A DNA stretch of 34,759 bases, taken from positions 1 to 34,759 of the forward strand of contig NZ_JUPG01000145.1 in assembly GCF_001074825.1 (NCBI RefSeq). The letters run 5' to 3'. Positions within the stretch are counted from its first letter, which is position 1, and the number at the start of each line of letters is the position of its first letter. Made by a program: the position numbers and the translations under genes. Shown here piece after piece: positions 7,959 to 15,443 of the stretch. Origin of the DNA: Streptococcus pseudopneumoniae (lineage in GTDB: Bacteria; Bacillota; Bacilli; Lactobacillales; Streptococcaceae). The notes under the pieces were generated by a model. That model ran no database searches and was not told where the DNA came from. It saw only the letters and a program-made list of their open reading frames with translations.

Positions 7959-7987
7959 TTTACAAAGTTTGTAATTTTTGCTATACT
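7959..7987 (+). promoter_or_regulatory. Promoter of uraA
   Basis: TTTACA (7959-7964), a 17-nt spacer and TATACT (7982-7987). The expected start near 7994 yields a leader of about 150 nt containing the PyrR site and an attenuator. Confidence 0.8.
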
Positions 7988-8009
7988 ATCACAAGCAAAG
8001 GTTTTTAAT

Positions 8010-8121
8010 GTCATCCCGTGAGGTGACGAAGACGCAGAAATATTTGAAACTCTTTAAAGTCTAAATTTTAAAGAAGTCTTACTCTGAGGGCCTATTGCTG
8101 TAAAATAATGGGCTCTTTTTT
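8010..8121 (+). promoter_or_regulatory. PyrR-binding attenuator in the uraA leader
   Basis: A small hairpin with stem GTCA/TGAC (8010-8013 and 8024-8027) presents the loop TCCCGTGAGG, matching the PyrR binding loop consensus (UCCnGnGAGG). Downstream, 8087-8097 pairs with 8106-8116 (11 bp with some G-T pairs) followed by T residues to 8121, forming an intrinsic terminator. By family knowledge, UMP-bound PyrR stabilises the binding loop and favours termination, so uracil uptake falls when pyrimidines are plentiful. The antiterminator pairing was not worked out. Confidence 0.85.
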
Positions 8122-8143
8122 GGTGCCCAAAAGTGAGGTTTAT

Positions 8144-9427
8144 ATGAAACAAGAATCAACTGTTGATTTGTTACTAGACGTTGACCAACGTCCTTCGGCT
8201 GGAAAAGGAATTCTCCTTAGTTTCCAACACGTTTTCGCCATGTTCGGTGCGACCATCTTGGTACCATTGATTTTGGGAATGCCTGTATCTGTTGCCCTTT
8301 TTGCTTCAGGTGTTGGAACACTCATCTACATGATTTCAACTGGGTTCAAAGTTCCAGTTTATCTAGGTTCTTCATTTGCCTTTATCACAGCTATGTCACT
8401 GGCTATGAAAGAAATGGGGGGTGATGTATCCGCTGCTCAAACAGGGGTTATCTTGACTGGTTTGGTCTACGTCCTTGTTGCTGCTGGTGTTCGTTTTGCA
8501 GGTACAAAATGGATTGATAAACTCTTGCCACCAATCATTATCGGTCCTATGATCATCGTTATCGGTCTTGGACTTGCGGGTTCAGCTGTTACCAATGCTG
8601 GTCTTGTAGCTGATGGAAATTGGAAAAATGCTCTTGTAGCAGTTGTTACTTTCTTGATTGCTGCATTTATCAACACAAAAGGAAAAGGCTTCCTACGAAT
8701 CATTCCATTCCTCTTTGCCATTATCGGTGGTTACCTCTTCGCTCTAGCTCTTGGGCTAGTTGACTTTACACCAGTTCTTAAAGCTGACTGGTTTGAAATT
8801 CCTGGTTTCTACTTGCCATTTAGCACTGGTGGTGCCTTTAAAGAGTACAATCTTTACTTCGGTCCAGAAACTATCGCTATCTTGCCAATCGCTATCGTAA
8901 CAATTTCTGAACACATCGGAGACCATACTGTTTTGGGTCAAATCTGTGGCCGTCAATTCTTGAAAGAACCAGGTCTTCACCGTACTCTTCTTGGTGACGG
9001 TATCGCAACTTCAGTTTCTGCCTTCCTTGGTGGACCAGCCAATACAACTTATGGAGAAAATACAGGGGTTATCGGTATGACTCGTATCGCTTCTGTCTCA
9101 GTTATCCGTAACGCTGCCTTTATCGCGATTGCCCTTAGCTTCCTTGGTAAATTCACAGCCTTGATTTCAACTATTCCAAATGCTGTACTTGGTGGTATGT
9201 CAATCCTTCTCTATGGTGTTATCGCCAGCAACGGTTTGAAAGTCTTGATTAAAGAACGTGTTGATTTCGGTCAAATGCGTAACCTAATCATCGCAAGTGC
9301 TATGTTGGTCCTTGGACTTGGAGGAGCTATCCTTAAACTTGGTCCAGTTACCCTTTCAGGTACTGCCCTATCAGCCATGACAGGAATCATCTTGAACTTG
9401 ATCTTGCCATACGAAAATAAAGATTAA
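8144..9427 (+). CDS. uraA: Uracil permease (NCS2 nucleobase:cation symporter)
   Basis: Imports uracil across the cell membrane for pyrimidine salvage. The 427 residues are highly hydrophobic, with about 12-14 membrane segments. Recognisable blocks are LSFQHVFAMFGATILVPLI near the N-terminus, VYLGSSFAFITA, and the signature region TISEHIGDH followed by GGPANTTYGENTGV, which carries conserved substrate-binding Glu and Asn residues. The ATG at 8144 follows GTGAGG; an in-frame ATG at 8108 lies in the attenuator and is not used. Also called pyrP in related genomes. Control by PyrR supports uracil as the substrate. Confidence 0.94.
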   Translation: MKQESTVDLLLDVDQRPSAGKGILLSFQHVFAMFGATILVPLILGMPVSVALFASGVGTLIYMISTGFKVPVYLGSSFAFITAMSLAMKEMGGDVSAAQTGVILTGLVYVLVAAGVRFAGTKWIDKLLPPIIIGPMIIVIGLGLAGSAVTNAGLVADGNWKNALVAVVTFLIAAFINTKGKGFLRIIPFLFAIIGGYLFALALGLVDFTPVLKADWFEIPGFYLPFSTGGAFKEYNLYFGPETIAILPIAIVTISEHIGDHTVLGQICGRQFLKEPGLHRTLLGDGIATSVSAFLGGPANTTYGENTGVIGMTRIASVSVIRNAAFIAIALSFLGKFTALISTIPNAVLGGMSILLYGVIASNGLKVLIKERVDFGQMRNLIIASAMLVLGLGGAILKLGPVTLSGTALSAMTGIILNLILPYENKD

Positions 9428-9443
9428 GAGTCTAAATACACCT

Positions 9444-9473
9444 AATCCACTCGGACAACTGAGTGGATTTTTT
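9444..9473 (+). terminator. Terminator of uraA
   Basis: A 9-bp perfect stem (9444-9452 with 9461-9469, 8-nt loop) followed by a T tract. It lies 17 nt after the uraA stop. Confidence 0.88.
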
Positions 9474-9499
9474 AAATGTTAAAATAAAAAATTCTTTCT

Positions 9500-9528
9500 A
9501 AAAAAGGAAAGCCCTGCGGCCTTCCTTT
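9500..9528 (-). terminator. Terminator of ylxM-ffh
   Basis: An 11-bp stem with one mismatch (9503-9513 with 9518-9528) and a GCAG-type tetraloop. On the minus strand it ends in a T run, directly after the ffh stop. uraA and ffh converge here, each with its own hairpin. Confidence 0.85.
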
Positions 9529-9531
9529 GTC

Positions 9532-11103
9532 TTACTTACGTTTCTTCTTCGCTTTTTTCATTTTGTTAGCCATGCGTTTCATGGACTGTTTCATGGCAAA
9601 TTCACCGATTTTACCTTTGAGTCCGCCACCAAACATCTGGCTCATATCTGGCATTCCTGCTCCACCAAGAGCTGACAAGTCAGGCATACCACCTTGTCCC
9701 ATCATTCCTTCAAGGGCAGACATATCCATTCCTCCCATATTTGGCATATTTTTAGGAAGGTTATTTGGATTGATACCCATTTGCTTCATCATCTTATTCA
9801 TATCACCAGACATGACACCTTGCATAAGTTGTTTAGCCTGGTTAAAGTCTTTGATGAATTTATTAACTTCGACAAAAGTATTTCCAGAACCTGCAGCGAT
9901 ACGACGGCGACGGCTTGGATTTAACAAATCTGGATTTTCACGTTCTTCAGGTGTCATTGAAGACACAATAGCACGTTTGCGAGCAATCTGGCGTTCATCT
10001 ACCTTCATGTTTTGAAGGGCTGGATTATTGGCCATACCTGGAATCATCTTGAGCAAGTCTTCCATTGGACCCATGTTTTGCACCTGATCCAACTGATCGA
10101 TGAAATCATTGAAATCAAAGGTGTTTTCACGCATCTTCTCAGCCATTTCAAGGGCTTTTTGCTCATCGTATTCTTGAGAAGCTTTCTCAATCAGAGTGAG
10201 CATATCTCCCATGCCAAGGATACGGCTAGACATACGGTCTGGGTGGAAGGTTTCAATGTCCGTAATCTTTTCACCTGTACCAGTGAACTTGATTGGTTTA
10301 CCAGTAATGTGACGAACAGATAAAGCCGCACCACCACGAGTATCCCCATCAATCTTAGTAAGGATAACCCCAGTCACTTCTAACTGAGCATTAAACTCAC
10401 GCGCAACATTGGCTGCTTCTTGACCAATCATGGCATCAACCACGAGGAGAATTTCGTTTGGTTGAGCCAAGGCTTTCACGTCACGAAGTTCATTCATCAA
10501 AAGCTCATCAATCTGTAAACGACCTGCCGTATCAATCAAAACATAGTCGTTATGATTGGCTTGGGCTTGTTCCAAACCTTGACGAACAATCTCCACAGCT
10601 GGAACCTCTGTCCCAAGTGCAAAGACAGGCACATCGATTTGTTGTCCCAAGGTTTTAAGCTGGTCAATGGCAGCTGGACGATAGATATCCGCCGCAATCA
10701 TCAAAGGACGAGCATTTTCTTCTTTCTTGAGTTTGTTGGCCAATTTACCGGCAAAGGTTGTTTTACCAGCCCCCTGCAAACCAACCATCATGATGATTGT
10801 CGGAATCTTAGGTGACTTGATAATCTCAGCCGTATCAGAACCTAAAACAGCTGTCAGTTCTTCATCAACGATTTTAATAATCTGTTGCGCTGGATTAAGG
10901 GTATCAATTACTTCGTGTCCGATTGCACGCTCACGAACTTTCTTGATAAAGTCCTTCACAACAGGCAAGGCAACGTCGGCCTCAAGCAAGGCCAAGCGAA
11001 TCTCTTTGGTGGCCTCTTGAACATCAGCTTCAGAGATTTTTCCTTTTTTACGTAGATTTTTAAAGACGTTCTGTAAACGTTCTGTTAAACTTTCAAATGC
11101 CAT
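9532..11103 (-). CDS. ffh: Signal recognition particle protein Ffh (SRP54)
   Basis: The SRP GTPase that binds signal sequences and 4.5S/scRNA and delivers ribosomes to FtsY at the membrane. The 523 residues follow the NG-M plan: N domain (about 1-90); G domain with the P-loop GLQGAGKTT (about 107-115), DIYRPAAIDQL, DTAGR and TKIDGDTRGG; and the M domain from about 330. The C-terminal tail is unusually rich in Met and Gly, with repeated GGMDMSAL/GGMPDLSAL/AGMPDMSQM segments and a basic end KKAKKKRK. It starts 11 nt after ylxM ends, with AGAGGAAG upstream, so the two genes form an operon. Confidence 0.97.
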   Translation of the reverse strand: MAFESLTERLQNVFKNLRKKGKISEADVQEATKEIRLALLEADVALPVVKDFIKKVRERAIGHEVIDTLNPAQQIIKIVDEELTAVLGSDTAEIIKSPKIPTIIMMVGLQGAGKTTFAGKLANKLKKEENARPLMIAADIYRPAAIDQLKTLGQQIDVPVFALGTEVPAVEIVRQGLEQAQANHNDYVLIDTAGRLQIDELLMNELRDVKALAQPNEILLVVDAMIGQEAANVAREFNAQLEVTGVILTKIDGDTRGGAALSVRHITGKPIKFTGTGEKITDIETFHPDRMSSRILGMGDMLTLIEKASQEYDEQKALEMAEKMRENTFDFNDFIDQLDQVQNMGPMEDLLKMIPGMANNPALQNMKVDERQIARKRAIVSSMTPEERENPDLLNPSRRRRIAAGSGNTFVEVNKFIKDFNQAKQLMQGVMSGDMNKMMKQMGINPNNLPKNMPNMGGMDMSALEGMMGQGGMPDLSALGGAGMPDMSQMFGGGLKGKIGEFAMKQSMKRMANKMKKAKKKRK

Positions 11104-11114
11104 TTTTCTTCCTC

Positions 11115-11447
11115 TTATTCTCTATTATCAATGCTTGTTAAAATTTCTATCTGCTCCTGCAGAAAGTCATCCTTGGGATAGCGCTCCAAAATCTGATCAA
11201 AAATCTGACTGCGGACAATGTAGTCCGAGTACATGTGCAATTTCATCTCATAATCTTCCAGAATCTTTTCTGTTCGCTTGATATTGTCATAGACAGCCTG
11301 ACGACTAACTCCAAACTCCTCAGCTATCTCGGCAAGGCTGTAATCATCAGCGTAGTAAAGCTCGATATAATTCATTTGCTTATCTGTCAACAGCGCTGCA
11401 TAAAATTCAAAGAGCGCATTCATACGATTGGTTTTTTCAATTTCCAT
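11115..11447 (-). CDS. ylxM: YlxM family helix-turn-helix protein, SRP-associated
   Basis: A 110-residue UPF0122 protein with a sigma-70 region 4-like helix-turn-helix (about residues 30-60, including [20 protein letters not shown]). YlxM is encoded upstream of ffh in many Firmicutes and is reported to bind SRP components and modulate the Ffh/FtsY GTPase. The order ylxM-ffh is kept here. The ATG lies 7 nt after an extended -10 and has no Shine-Dalgarno sequence, suggesting a leaderless message. Confidence 0.92.
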
Positions 11448-11454
11448 AACTTTT

Positions 11455-11463
11455 ATTATACCA
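11455..11463 (-). promoter_or_regulatory. Extended -10 promoter of ylxM-ffh
   Basis: Minus-strand TGgTATAAT is followed by AAAAGTT and then the ylxM ATG at 11447. Transcription is expected to begin at or beside the start codon. Confidence 0.7.
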
Positions 11464-11537
11464 AAAAATAGCCTAATCTACCACATTAGCAAGCTCATTC
11501 GAGAAGATAGCAAGCTAAATTTGAAAAAGACAAGAGA

Positions 11538-11915
11538 CTAGCCCCAAGTAATTTCCAATTGATAGCTGGCAAAGGGGTGTCCCTCTTGATTTTGTAGTTG
11601 ATAATCTAAATAAATCTTTTGTCCATCCACTTGATAACGACTTGTTTGGATAATAAACTCCTGCACGCCCATGGGTGTGGGAATATAGGCTAAACTATCA
11701 CTATCCTTTAGAAAGCGCATAATGGTCTTAGGATTGGAAAAACGGGTCATCACCAGTTCTTGACCATGAAATTTAATAACCACTTTTTCCTTTTCCTCAT
11801 TATAAAAAAGCAGGTAGCTATAATCTCCCTTTTCATGCACTTCTACATCATAGAGCTGGTCAATCACTTCCAATTGCTCATCAAACTGAATCGTATTTCG
11901 CATCCGAATCTTCAC
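11538..11915 (-). CDS. DUF1934 (YwiB-like) beta-barrel protein
   Basis: A 125-residue soluble protein with alternating beta-strand pattern, for example YSYLLFYNEEKEKVVIKF, resembling the small calycin-like YwiB family of Firmicutes. Function is unknown. The start is probably GTG at 11915, with GAGGA six bases upstream; the overlapping ATG one base upstream (ATGTGA) hits a stop at once. Starting at the internal ATG (MRNTIQF) would lose only four residues. It is divergent from the HD phosphohydrolase gene, which starts 72 bp away. Confidence 0.75.
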   Translation of the reverse strand: MKIRMRNTIQFDEQLEVIDQLYDVEVHEKGDYSYLLFYNEEKEKVVIKFHGQELVMTRFSNPKTIMRFLKDSDSLAYIPTPMGVQEFIIQTSRYQVDGQKIYLDYQLQNQEGHPFASYQLEITWG

Positions 11916-11947
11916 ATCAGGTCCTCTTTCTTCTCTCTTGTCCTACT

Positions 11948-11956
11948 ATTTTACCA
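11948..11956 (-). promoter_or_regulatory. Extended -10 promoter of the DUF1934 gene
   Basis: Minus-strand TGgTAAAAT lies about 32 nt upstream of the GTG start. It sits 16 nt from the divergent promoter at 11972-11980. Confidence 0.6.
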
Positions 11957-11971
11957 AAAAGAGCAGGATTT

Positions 11972-11980
11972 TGCTATAAT
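11972..11980 (+). promoter_or_regulatory. Extended -10 promoter of the HD phosphohydrolase gene
   Basis: TGcTATAAT at 11972-11980 is followed by GGTCAT and the ATG at 11987. This predicts a leaderless transcript. Confidence 0.7.
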
Positions 11981-11986
11981 GGTCAT

Positions 11987-13291
11987 ATGAACGAAAAAGT
12001 ATTCCGTGACCCAGTTCACAACTACATCCATGTCAATAATCAAATCATCTATGACTTGATCAATACAAAAGAATTTCAACGTTTGCGTCGAATCAAGCAA
12101 CTGGGAACTTCCAGTTATACCTTCCACGGTGGGGAGCACAGCCGCTTCTCTCACTGTCTAGGAGTCTATGAAATTGCACGACGCATCACGGAGATTTTTG
12201 AAGAAAAATATCCTAAGGAATGGAATCCTGCCGAGTCTCTCTTGACCATGACCGCTGCTCTCCTACACGACCTTGGGCACGGTGCCTACTCCCATACTTT
12301 TGAACATCTCTTTGATACCGACCATGAAGCAATCACTCAGGAAATCATCCAAAGTCCTGAGACGGAGATTCACCAAGTTCTGCTACAAGTGGCGCCAGAT
12401 TTTCCAGAAAAGGTAGCCAGTGTCATCGACCATACCTATCCTAACAAGCAGGTCGTGCAACTCATTTCTAGTCAGATTGATGCAGACCGCATGGACTATC
12501 TCTTGCGCGACTCCTATTTTACTGGAGCATCCTATGGGGAATTTGACCTGACTCGCATCCTCCGAGTCATTCGTCCTGTCGAAAATGGTATCGCCTTTCA
12601 GCGTAATGGCATGCACGCCATCGAAGACTACGTCCTAAGTCGCTACCAGATGTACATGCAGGTTTATTTCCACCCAGCAACACGCGCCATGGAGGTCCTC
12701 CTTCAAAACCTTCTCAAACGCGCTAAGGAACTCTACCCTAAGGACAAAGACTTCTTTGCACGAACTTCTCCACACCTCCTACCTTTCTTTGAAAAAAATG
12801 TGACCTTGACTGATTATCTGGCTCTGGATGATGGTGTGATGAATACCTACTTCCAGCTCTGGATGACCAGTCCTGACAAAATTCTCGCAGACTTGTCGCA
12901 ACGCTTTGTCAACCGCAAGGTCTTTAAATCCATTACCTTTTCACAAGAAGACCAAGACCAACTCGCTAGCATGAGAAAATTGGTTGAGGATATCGGTTTT
13001 GATCCCGACTACTACACAGCCATTCATAAGAACTTTGACCTCCCTTATGATATCTATCGACCCGAATCTGAAAACCCACGGACACAGATTGAGATTTTAC
13101 AAAAAAATGGAGAACTGGCCGAACTCTCTAGCCTGTCTCCTATCGTCCAATCCCTTGCTGGCAGTCGCCACGGAGATAATCGTTTCTATTTTCCTAAAGA
13201 AATGTTGGACCAAAACAGCATCTTCGCAAGCATCACCCAGCAATTTTTACACTTGATTGAGAACGATCATTTTACGCCAAATAAGAATTAA
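11987..13291 (+). CDS. HD-domain phosphohydrolase (YwfO/dNTPase-like)
   Basis: A 434-residue cytoplasmic protein of the HD superfamily. The metal-binding pattern is complete: His in RFSHCLGVYE, HD in LLHDLGHGAYSHTFEH, and Asp in DADRMDYLLRD, followed by the SYFTGASYGEFD block. YwfO of Bacillus and the enterococcal homologue are dNTP triphosphohydrolases, so hydrolysis of dNTP to nucleoside and triphosphate is the best guess. The start MNEKVFRDPVHNYIHV matches the family start. There is no ribosome binding site and the -10 is 6 nt away. The HAD phosphatase gene follows after 12 nt and is probably co-transcribed. Confidence 0.88.
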   Translation: MNEKVFRDPVHNYIHVNNQIIYDLINTKEFQRLRRIKQLGTSSYTFHGGEHSRFSHCLGVYEIARRITEIFEEKYPKEWNPAESLLTMTAALLHDLGHGAYSHTFEHLFDTDHEAITQEIIQSPETEIHQVLLQVAPDFPEKVASVIDHTYPNKQVVQLISSQIDADRMDYLLRDSYFTGASYGEFDLTRILRVIRPVENGIAFQRNGMHAIEDYVLSRYQMYMQVYFHPATRAMEVLLQNLLKRAKELYPKDKDFFARTSPHLLPFFEKNVTLTDYLALDDGVMNTYFQLWMTSPDKILADLSQRFVNRKVFKSITFSQEDQDQLASMRKLVEDIGFDPDYYTAIHKNFDLPYDIYRPESENPRTQIEILQKNGELAELSSLSPIVQSLAGSRHGDNRFYFPKEMLDQNSIFASITQQFLHLIENDHFTPNKN

Positions 13292-13303
13292 TAGAGGAAA
13301 TTT

Positions 13304-14110
13304 ATGAGTATTAAACTAATCGCCGTCGATATTGACGGAACCCTAGTCAACAGCCAAAAGGAAATCACTCCTGAAGTCTTTTCTGCCATCCAAGATGCCA
13401 AAGAAGCTGGTGTCAAAGTCGTCATTGCAACTGGCCGTCCTATCGCAGGTGTTGCCAAACTTCTGGATGACTTGCAGCTGAGAGACGAGGGTGACTATGT
13501 CGTGACCTTCAACGGCGCCCTTGTCCAAGAAACTGCTACTGGCCATGAGATTATCAGCGAATCCTTGACCTATGAGGATTATCTGGATATGGAATTCCTC
13601 AGTCGCAAGCTCGGTGTCCACATGCACGCCATTACTAAGGATGGTATCTACACTGCCAATCGCAATATCGGAAAATACACAGTGCACGAATCAACCCTCG
13701 TCAGCATGCCCATCTTCTACCGCACCCCTGAAGAAATGGCTGGCAAGGAAATCGTCAAATGTATGTTTATCGATGAACCGGAAATTCTCGATGCCGCTAT
13801 TGAAAAGATTCCTGCAGAATTTTATGAGCGCTACTCTATCAACAAATCTGCTCCTTTCTACCTTGAGCTCCTTAAAAAGAATGTAGACAAAGGTTCAGCC
13901 ATCACTCACCTAGCTGAAAAACTAGGATTGACCAAAGATGAAACCATGGCGATTGGGGACGAAGAAAATGACCGTGCCATGCTAGAAGTCGTTGGTAACC
14001 CTGTTGTCATGGAAAATGGAAATCCAGAAATCAAAAAAATCGCCAAATACATCACTAAAACAAATGACGAATCCGGCGTTGCCCATGCTATTCGTACGTG
14101 GGTACTGTAA
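13304..14110 (+). CDS. Cof-type HAD-IIB sugar-phosphatase (YidA/YxeH-like)
   Basis: A 268-residue HAD hydrolase with catalytic DIDGT near the N-terminus, VIATGRP, the Lys region LLKKNVDKG, and GDEENDRAML as motif IV. The cap domain lies around residues 85-195. YidA-type enzymes dephosphorylate sugar phosphates, but the natural substrate is unknown. The start follows AGGAAA at good spacing. It is the second gene after the HD phosphohydrolase and ends at a strong hairpin. It is a paralogue of the protein encoded at 1364-2191. Confidence 0.9.
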   Translation: MSIKLIAVDIDGTLVNSQKEITPEVFSAIQDAKEAGVKVVIATGRPIAGVAKLLDDLQLRDEGDYVVTFNGALVQETATGHEIISESLTYEDYLDMEFLSRKLGVHMHAITKDGIYTANRNIGKYTVHESTLVSMPIFYRTPEEMAGKEIVKCMFIDEPEILDAAIEKIPAEFYERYSINKSAPFYLELLKKNVDKGSAITHLAEKLGLTKDETMAIGDEENDRAMLEVVGNPVVMENGNPEIKKIAKYITKTNDESGVAHAIRTWVL

Positions 14111-14126
14111 AAGGAAAGAATAGACG

Positions 14127-14151
14127 AAAACCGCTCAGCTGAGCGGTTTTT
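14127..14151 (+). terminator. Terminator after the HAD phosphatase gene, possibly bidirectional
   Basis: A perfect palindrome of 24 nt (14127-14150, centre CAGCTG) ends in TTTTT on the plus strand. On the minus strand it ends in TTTTCG, so it may also stop tRNA-Arg transcription. Confidence 0.85.
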
Positions 14152-14165
14152 GATGTCTAATTATA

Positions 14166-14237
14166 TGCCCCCTGCAGGAATCGAACCTGCAACTACTCCT
14201 TAGGAGGGAGTTGTTATATCCATTGAACTAAGGGAGC
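14166..14237 (-). tRNA. tRNA-Arg (anticodon CCT)
   Basis: A 72-nt minus-strand cloverleaf: acceptor GCTCCCT pairs with AGGGGGC, the anticodon stem ACTCC/GGAGT encloses CTCCTAA with anticodon CCT at 14204-14202, and the T arm contains GGTTCGATTCC. CCA is not encoded. It decodes the rare AGG codon. It lies just beyond the rplS terminator, with no clear promoter of its own in between. Confidence 0.96.
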
Positions 14238-14242
14238 TAGAT

Positions 14243-14272
14243 AAAAACTCTGCTGAAAAAGCAGAGTTTTTT
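14243..14272 (-). terminator. Terminator of rplS
   Basis: An 11-bp perfect stem (14244-14254 with 14260-14270) with a 5-nt loop and a minus-strand T tract, 8 nt after the rplS stop codon. Confidence 0.88.
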
Positions 14273-14279
14273 AGTCGAA

Positions 14280-14627
14280 TTAACGACGGATTTCTTTGAT
14301 ACGAGCTGCTTTACCTTGAAGAGCACGCAAGTAGTACAATTTCGCACGACGTACTTTACCGTAACGAACAACTTCAATTTTTTCAACACGTGGAGTGTGG
14401 ATTGGGAAGATACGTTCAACACCTACACCGTTAGAGATTTTACGAACTGTATAGTTTTCTGAGATGCCAGCACCTTTACGTGCGATAACAACACCTTCAA
14501 AAATCTGGATACGTTCACGGTTACCTTCGACAACTTTCGCGTGTACACGAACAGTGTCACCAGGACGGAATGATGGGATATCTGTACGAAGTTGACCTTC
14601 AGTCAAGCTTTGGATTAATGGATTCAT
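14280..14627 (-). CDS. rplS: 50S ribosomal protein L19
   Basis: A 115-residue protein at the 30S-50S interface. It contains family blocks [29 protein letters not shown], and [20 protein letters not shown] at the C-terminus. The start has AGGAGA upstream. A leader of about 75 nt carries a GAGGAA/TTCCTC hairpin at 14653-14668, and a long inverted repeat overlaps the promoter. It is expressed alone, ending at 14243-14272, unless read-through feeds tRNA-Arg. Confidence 0.98.
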
Positions 14628-14652
14628 TTTATTCTCCTATCTTTGTCAATCT

Positions 14653-14668
14653 TGAGGAATCTTCCTCA
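14653..14668 (-). promoter_or_regulatory. Hairpin in the rplS 5' leader
   Basis: TGAGGAA (minus) pairs with TTCCTCA across a 2-nt centre. It lies about 25 nt upstream of the start codon. L19 leaders with autoregulatory structures are known in Firmicutes, but I cannot match this one to that model with certainty. Confidence 0.45.
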
Positions 14669-14673
14669 GCGGA

Positions 14674-14740
14674 TAAACTGTATTTTTGTGCGTCCATTAC
14701 ACACAAGATACAGTTTACCAAATTTCCACAAAAAAGTAAA
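14674..14740 (-). promoter_or_regulatory. rplS promoter with an overlapping inverted repeat
   Basis: Minus-strand TTTACT (14740-14735), a 17-nt spacer and TGgTAAACT (14720-14712). The -10 TAAACT is the first part of a perfect 10-bp inverted repeat TAAACTGTAT/ATACAGTTTA (14717-14708 and 14683-14674). Inside it is a second near-perfect repeat (14700-14706 with 14686-14692). Because one arm is in the -10 itself, the outer repeat acts at DNA level or in part as leader RNA. Confidence 0.6.
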
Positions 14741-14745
14741 GAAAT

Positions 14746-15075
14746 TTACAACAGAATTCCTAAAAAAATCGCAACTAAACCACTTAAGTAGGTCAAAATC
14801 AGGTAAGAATAAAATACCTTCTTATCGCTTAGCAACCTTTGGAGTTCGTCATTCAAGGTCGAAAAAGTTGTCAAACCTCCACAAAATCCAGTTGCTAGAA
14901 TAGCATAGACTTCCTTAGACTCCACATGATTGTAGAATAATCCAATCAAAAAACACCCTAAAAGATTGGCTATGAGCGTTCCGAGTGGCAATTTAGAAGC
15001 TTGATTATAGCGGGAAAAGAAATACCGTACTAGGGCTCCGCAGCCACAAGCAATTGTAAGATAGACGATTACCAT
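14746..15075 (-). CDS. crcB: Fluoride channel subunit CrcB/FluC (second copy)
   Basis: A 109-residue membrane protein with four hydrophobic helices. The family motif GFCGGLTTFSTLNDE (about residues 68-82) and the polar RYFFSRYN/GTLIANLLGC segments are present; the Asn and the Phe-Ser-Thr elements line the fluoride pore. Fluc channels are dual-topology dimers, and tandem unequal copies usually form heterodimers exporting toxic fluoride. Its ATG overlaps the end of the upstream copy by 7 bp. It is the last gene of the chorismate mutase-crcB-crcB unit. Confidence 0.93.
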   Translation of the reverse strand: MVIVYLTIACGCGALVRYFFSRYNQASKLPLGTLIANLLGCFLIGLFYNHVESKEVYAILATGFCGGLTTFSTLNDELQRLLSDKKVFYSYLILTYLSGLVAIFLGILL

Positions 15076-15443
15076 TTCTTCCTCCCTAGAAAATAAGCCA
15101 AGAGTAGGCCACCACCAATGCTCAAAAGCAAATACAGGACTAAACTCAGATAACGCCCTGTATCAAGTAATTTTACAGCATCAAGCATTAGACTAGAAAA
15201 GGTTGTCAAACCACCACAAAAACCTGTACCCAATGCTAAAATAACACCTTTACTTGTCCCCTTATAGACCAGATAGCCCTTGACAAGATAAACCAGGCAG
15301 AAAATTCCCAGATAGTTGACAAAGAGAGTGCCCCAAGGAAAATCTGGACTGGATGGTAACCAAGTAGAAACTAGATAGCGGACAAGTCCTCCCATCATGG
15401 CAGCTAGAAAAATTCCTAGCGGATAAAATTGTTCTTTTTTCAT
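15069..15443 (-). CDS. crcB: Fluoride channel subunit CrcB/FluC (first copy)
   Basis: A 124-residue, four-helix membrane protein with FGTLFVNYLGIF-type pore residues (WGTLFVNYLG) and the GFCGGLTTFSSLMLD motif. It is only moderately similar to the adjacent copy, as expected for partners in a heterodimer. The start overlaps the chorismate mutase stop as ATGA, a sign of coupled translation. No fluoride riboswitch is visible upstream of the operon. Confidence 0.92.
   Translation of the reverse strand: MKKEQFYPLGIFLAAMMGGLVRYLVSTWLPSSPDFPWGTLFVNYLGIFCLVYLVKGYLVYKGTSKGVILALGTGFCGGLTTFSSLMLDAVKLLDTGRYLSLVLYLLLSIGGGLLLAYFLGRKKW

Noticed and set aside
9532..11020. Several plus-strand reading frames opposite ffh (for example 9527-10015)
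   Set aside because: They are antisense shadows of ffh with no ribosome binding sites or family features.
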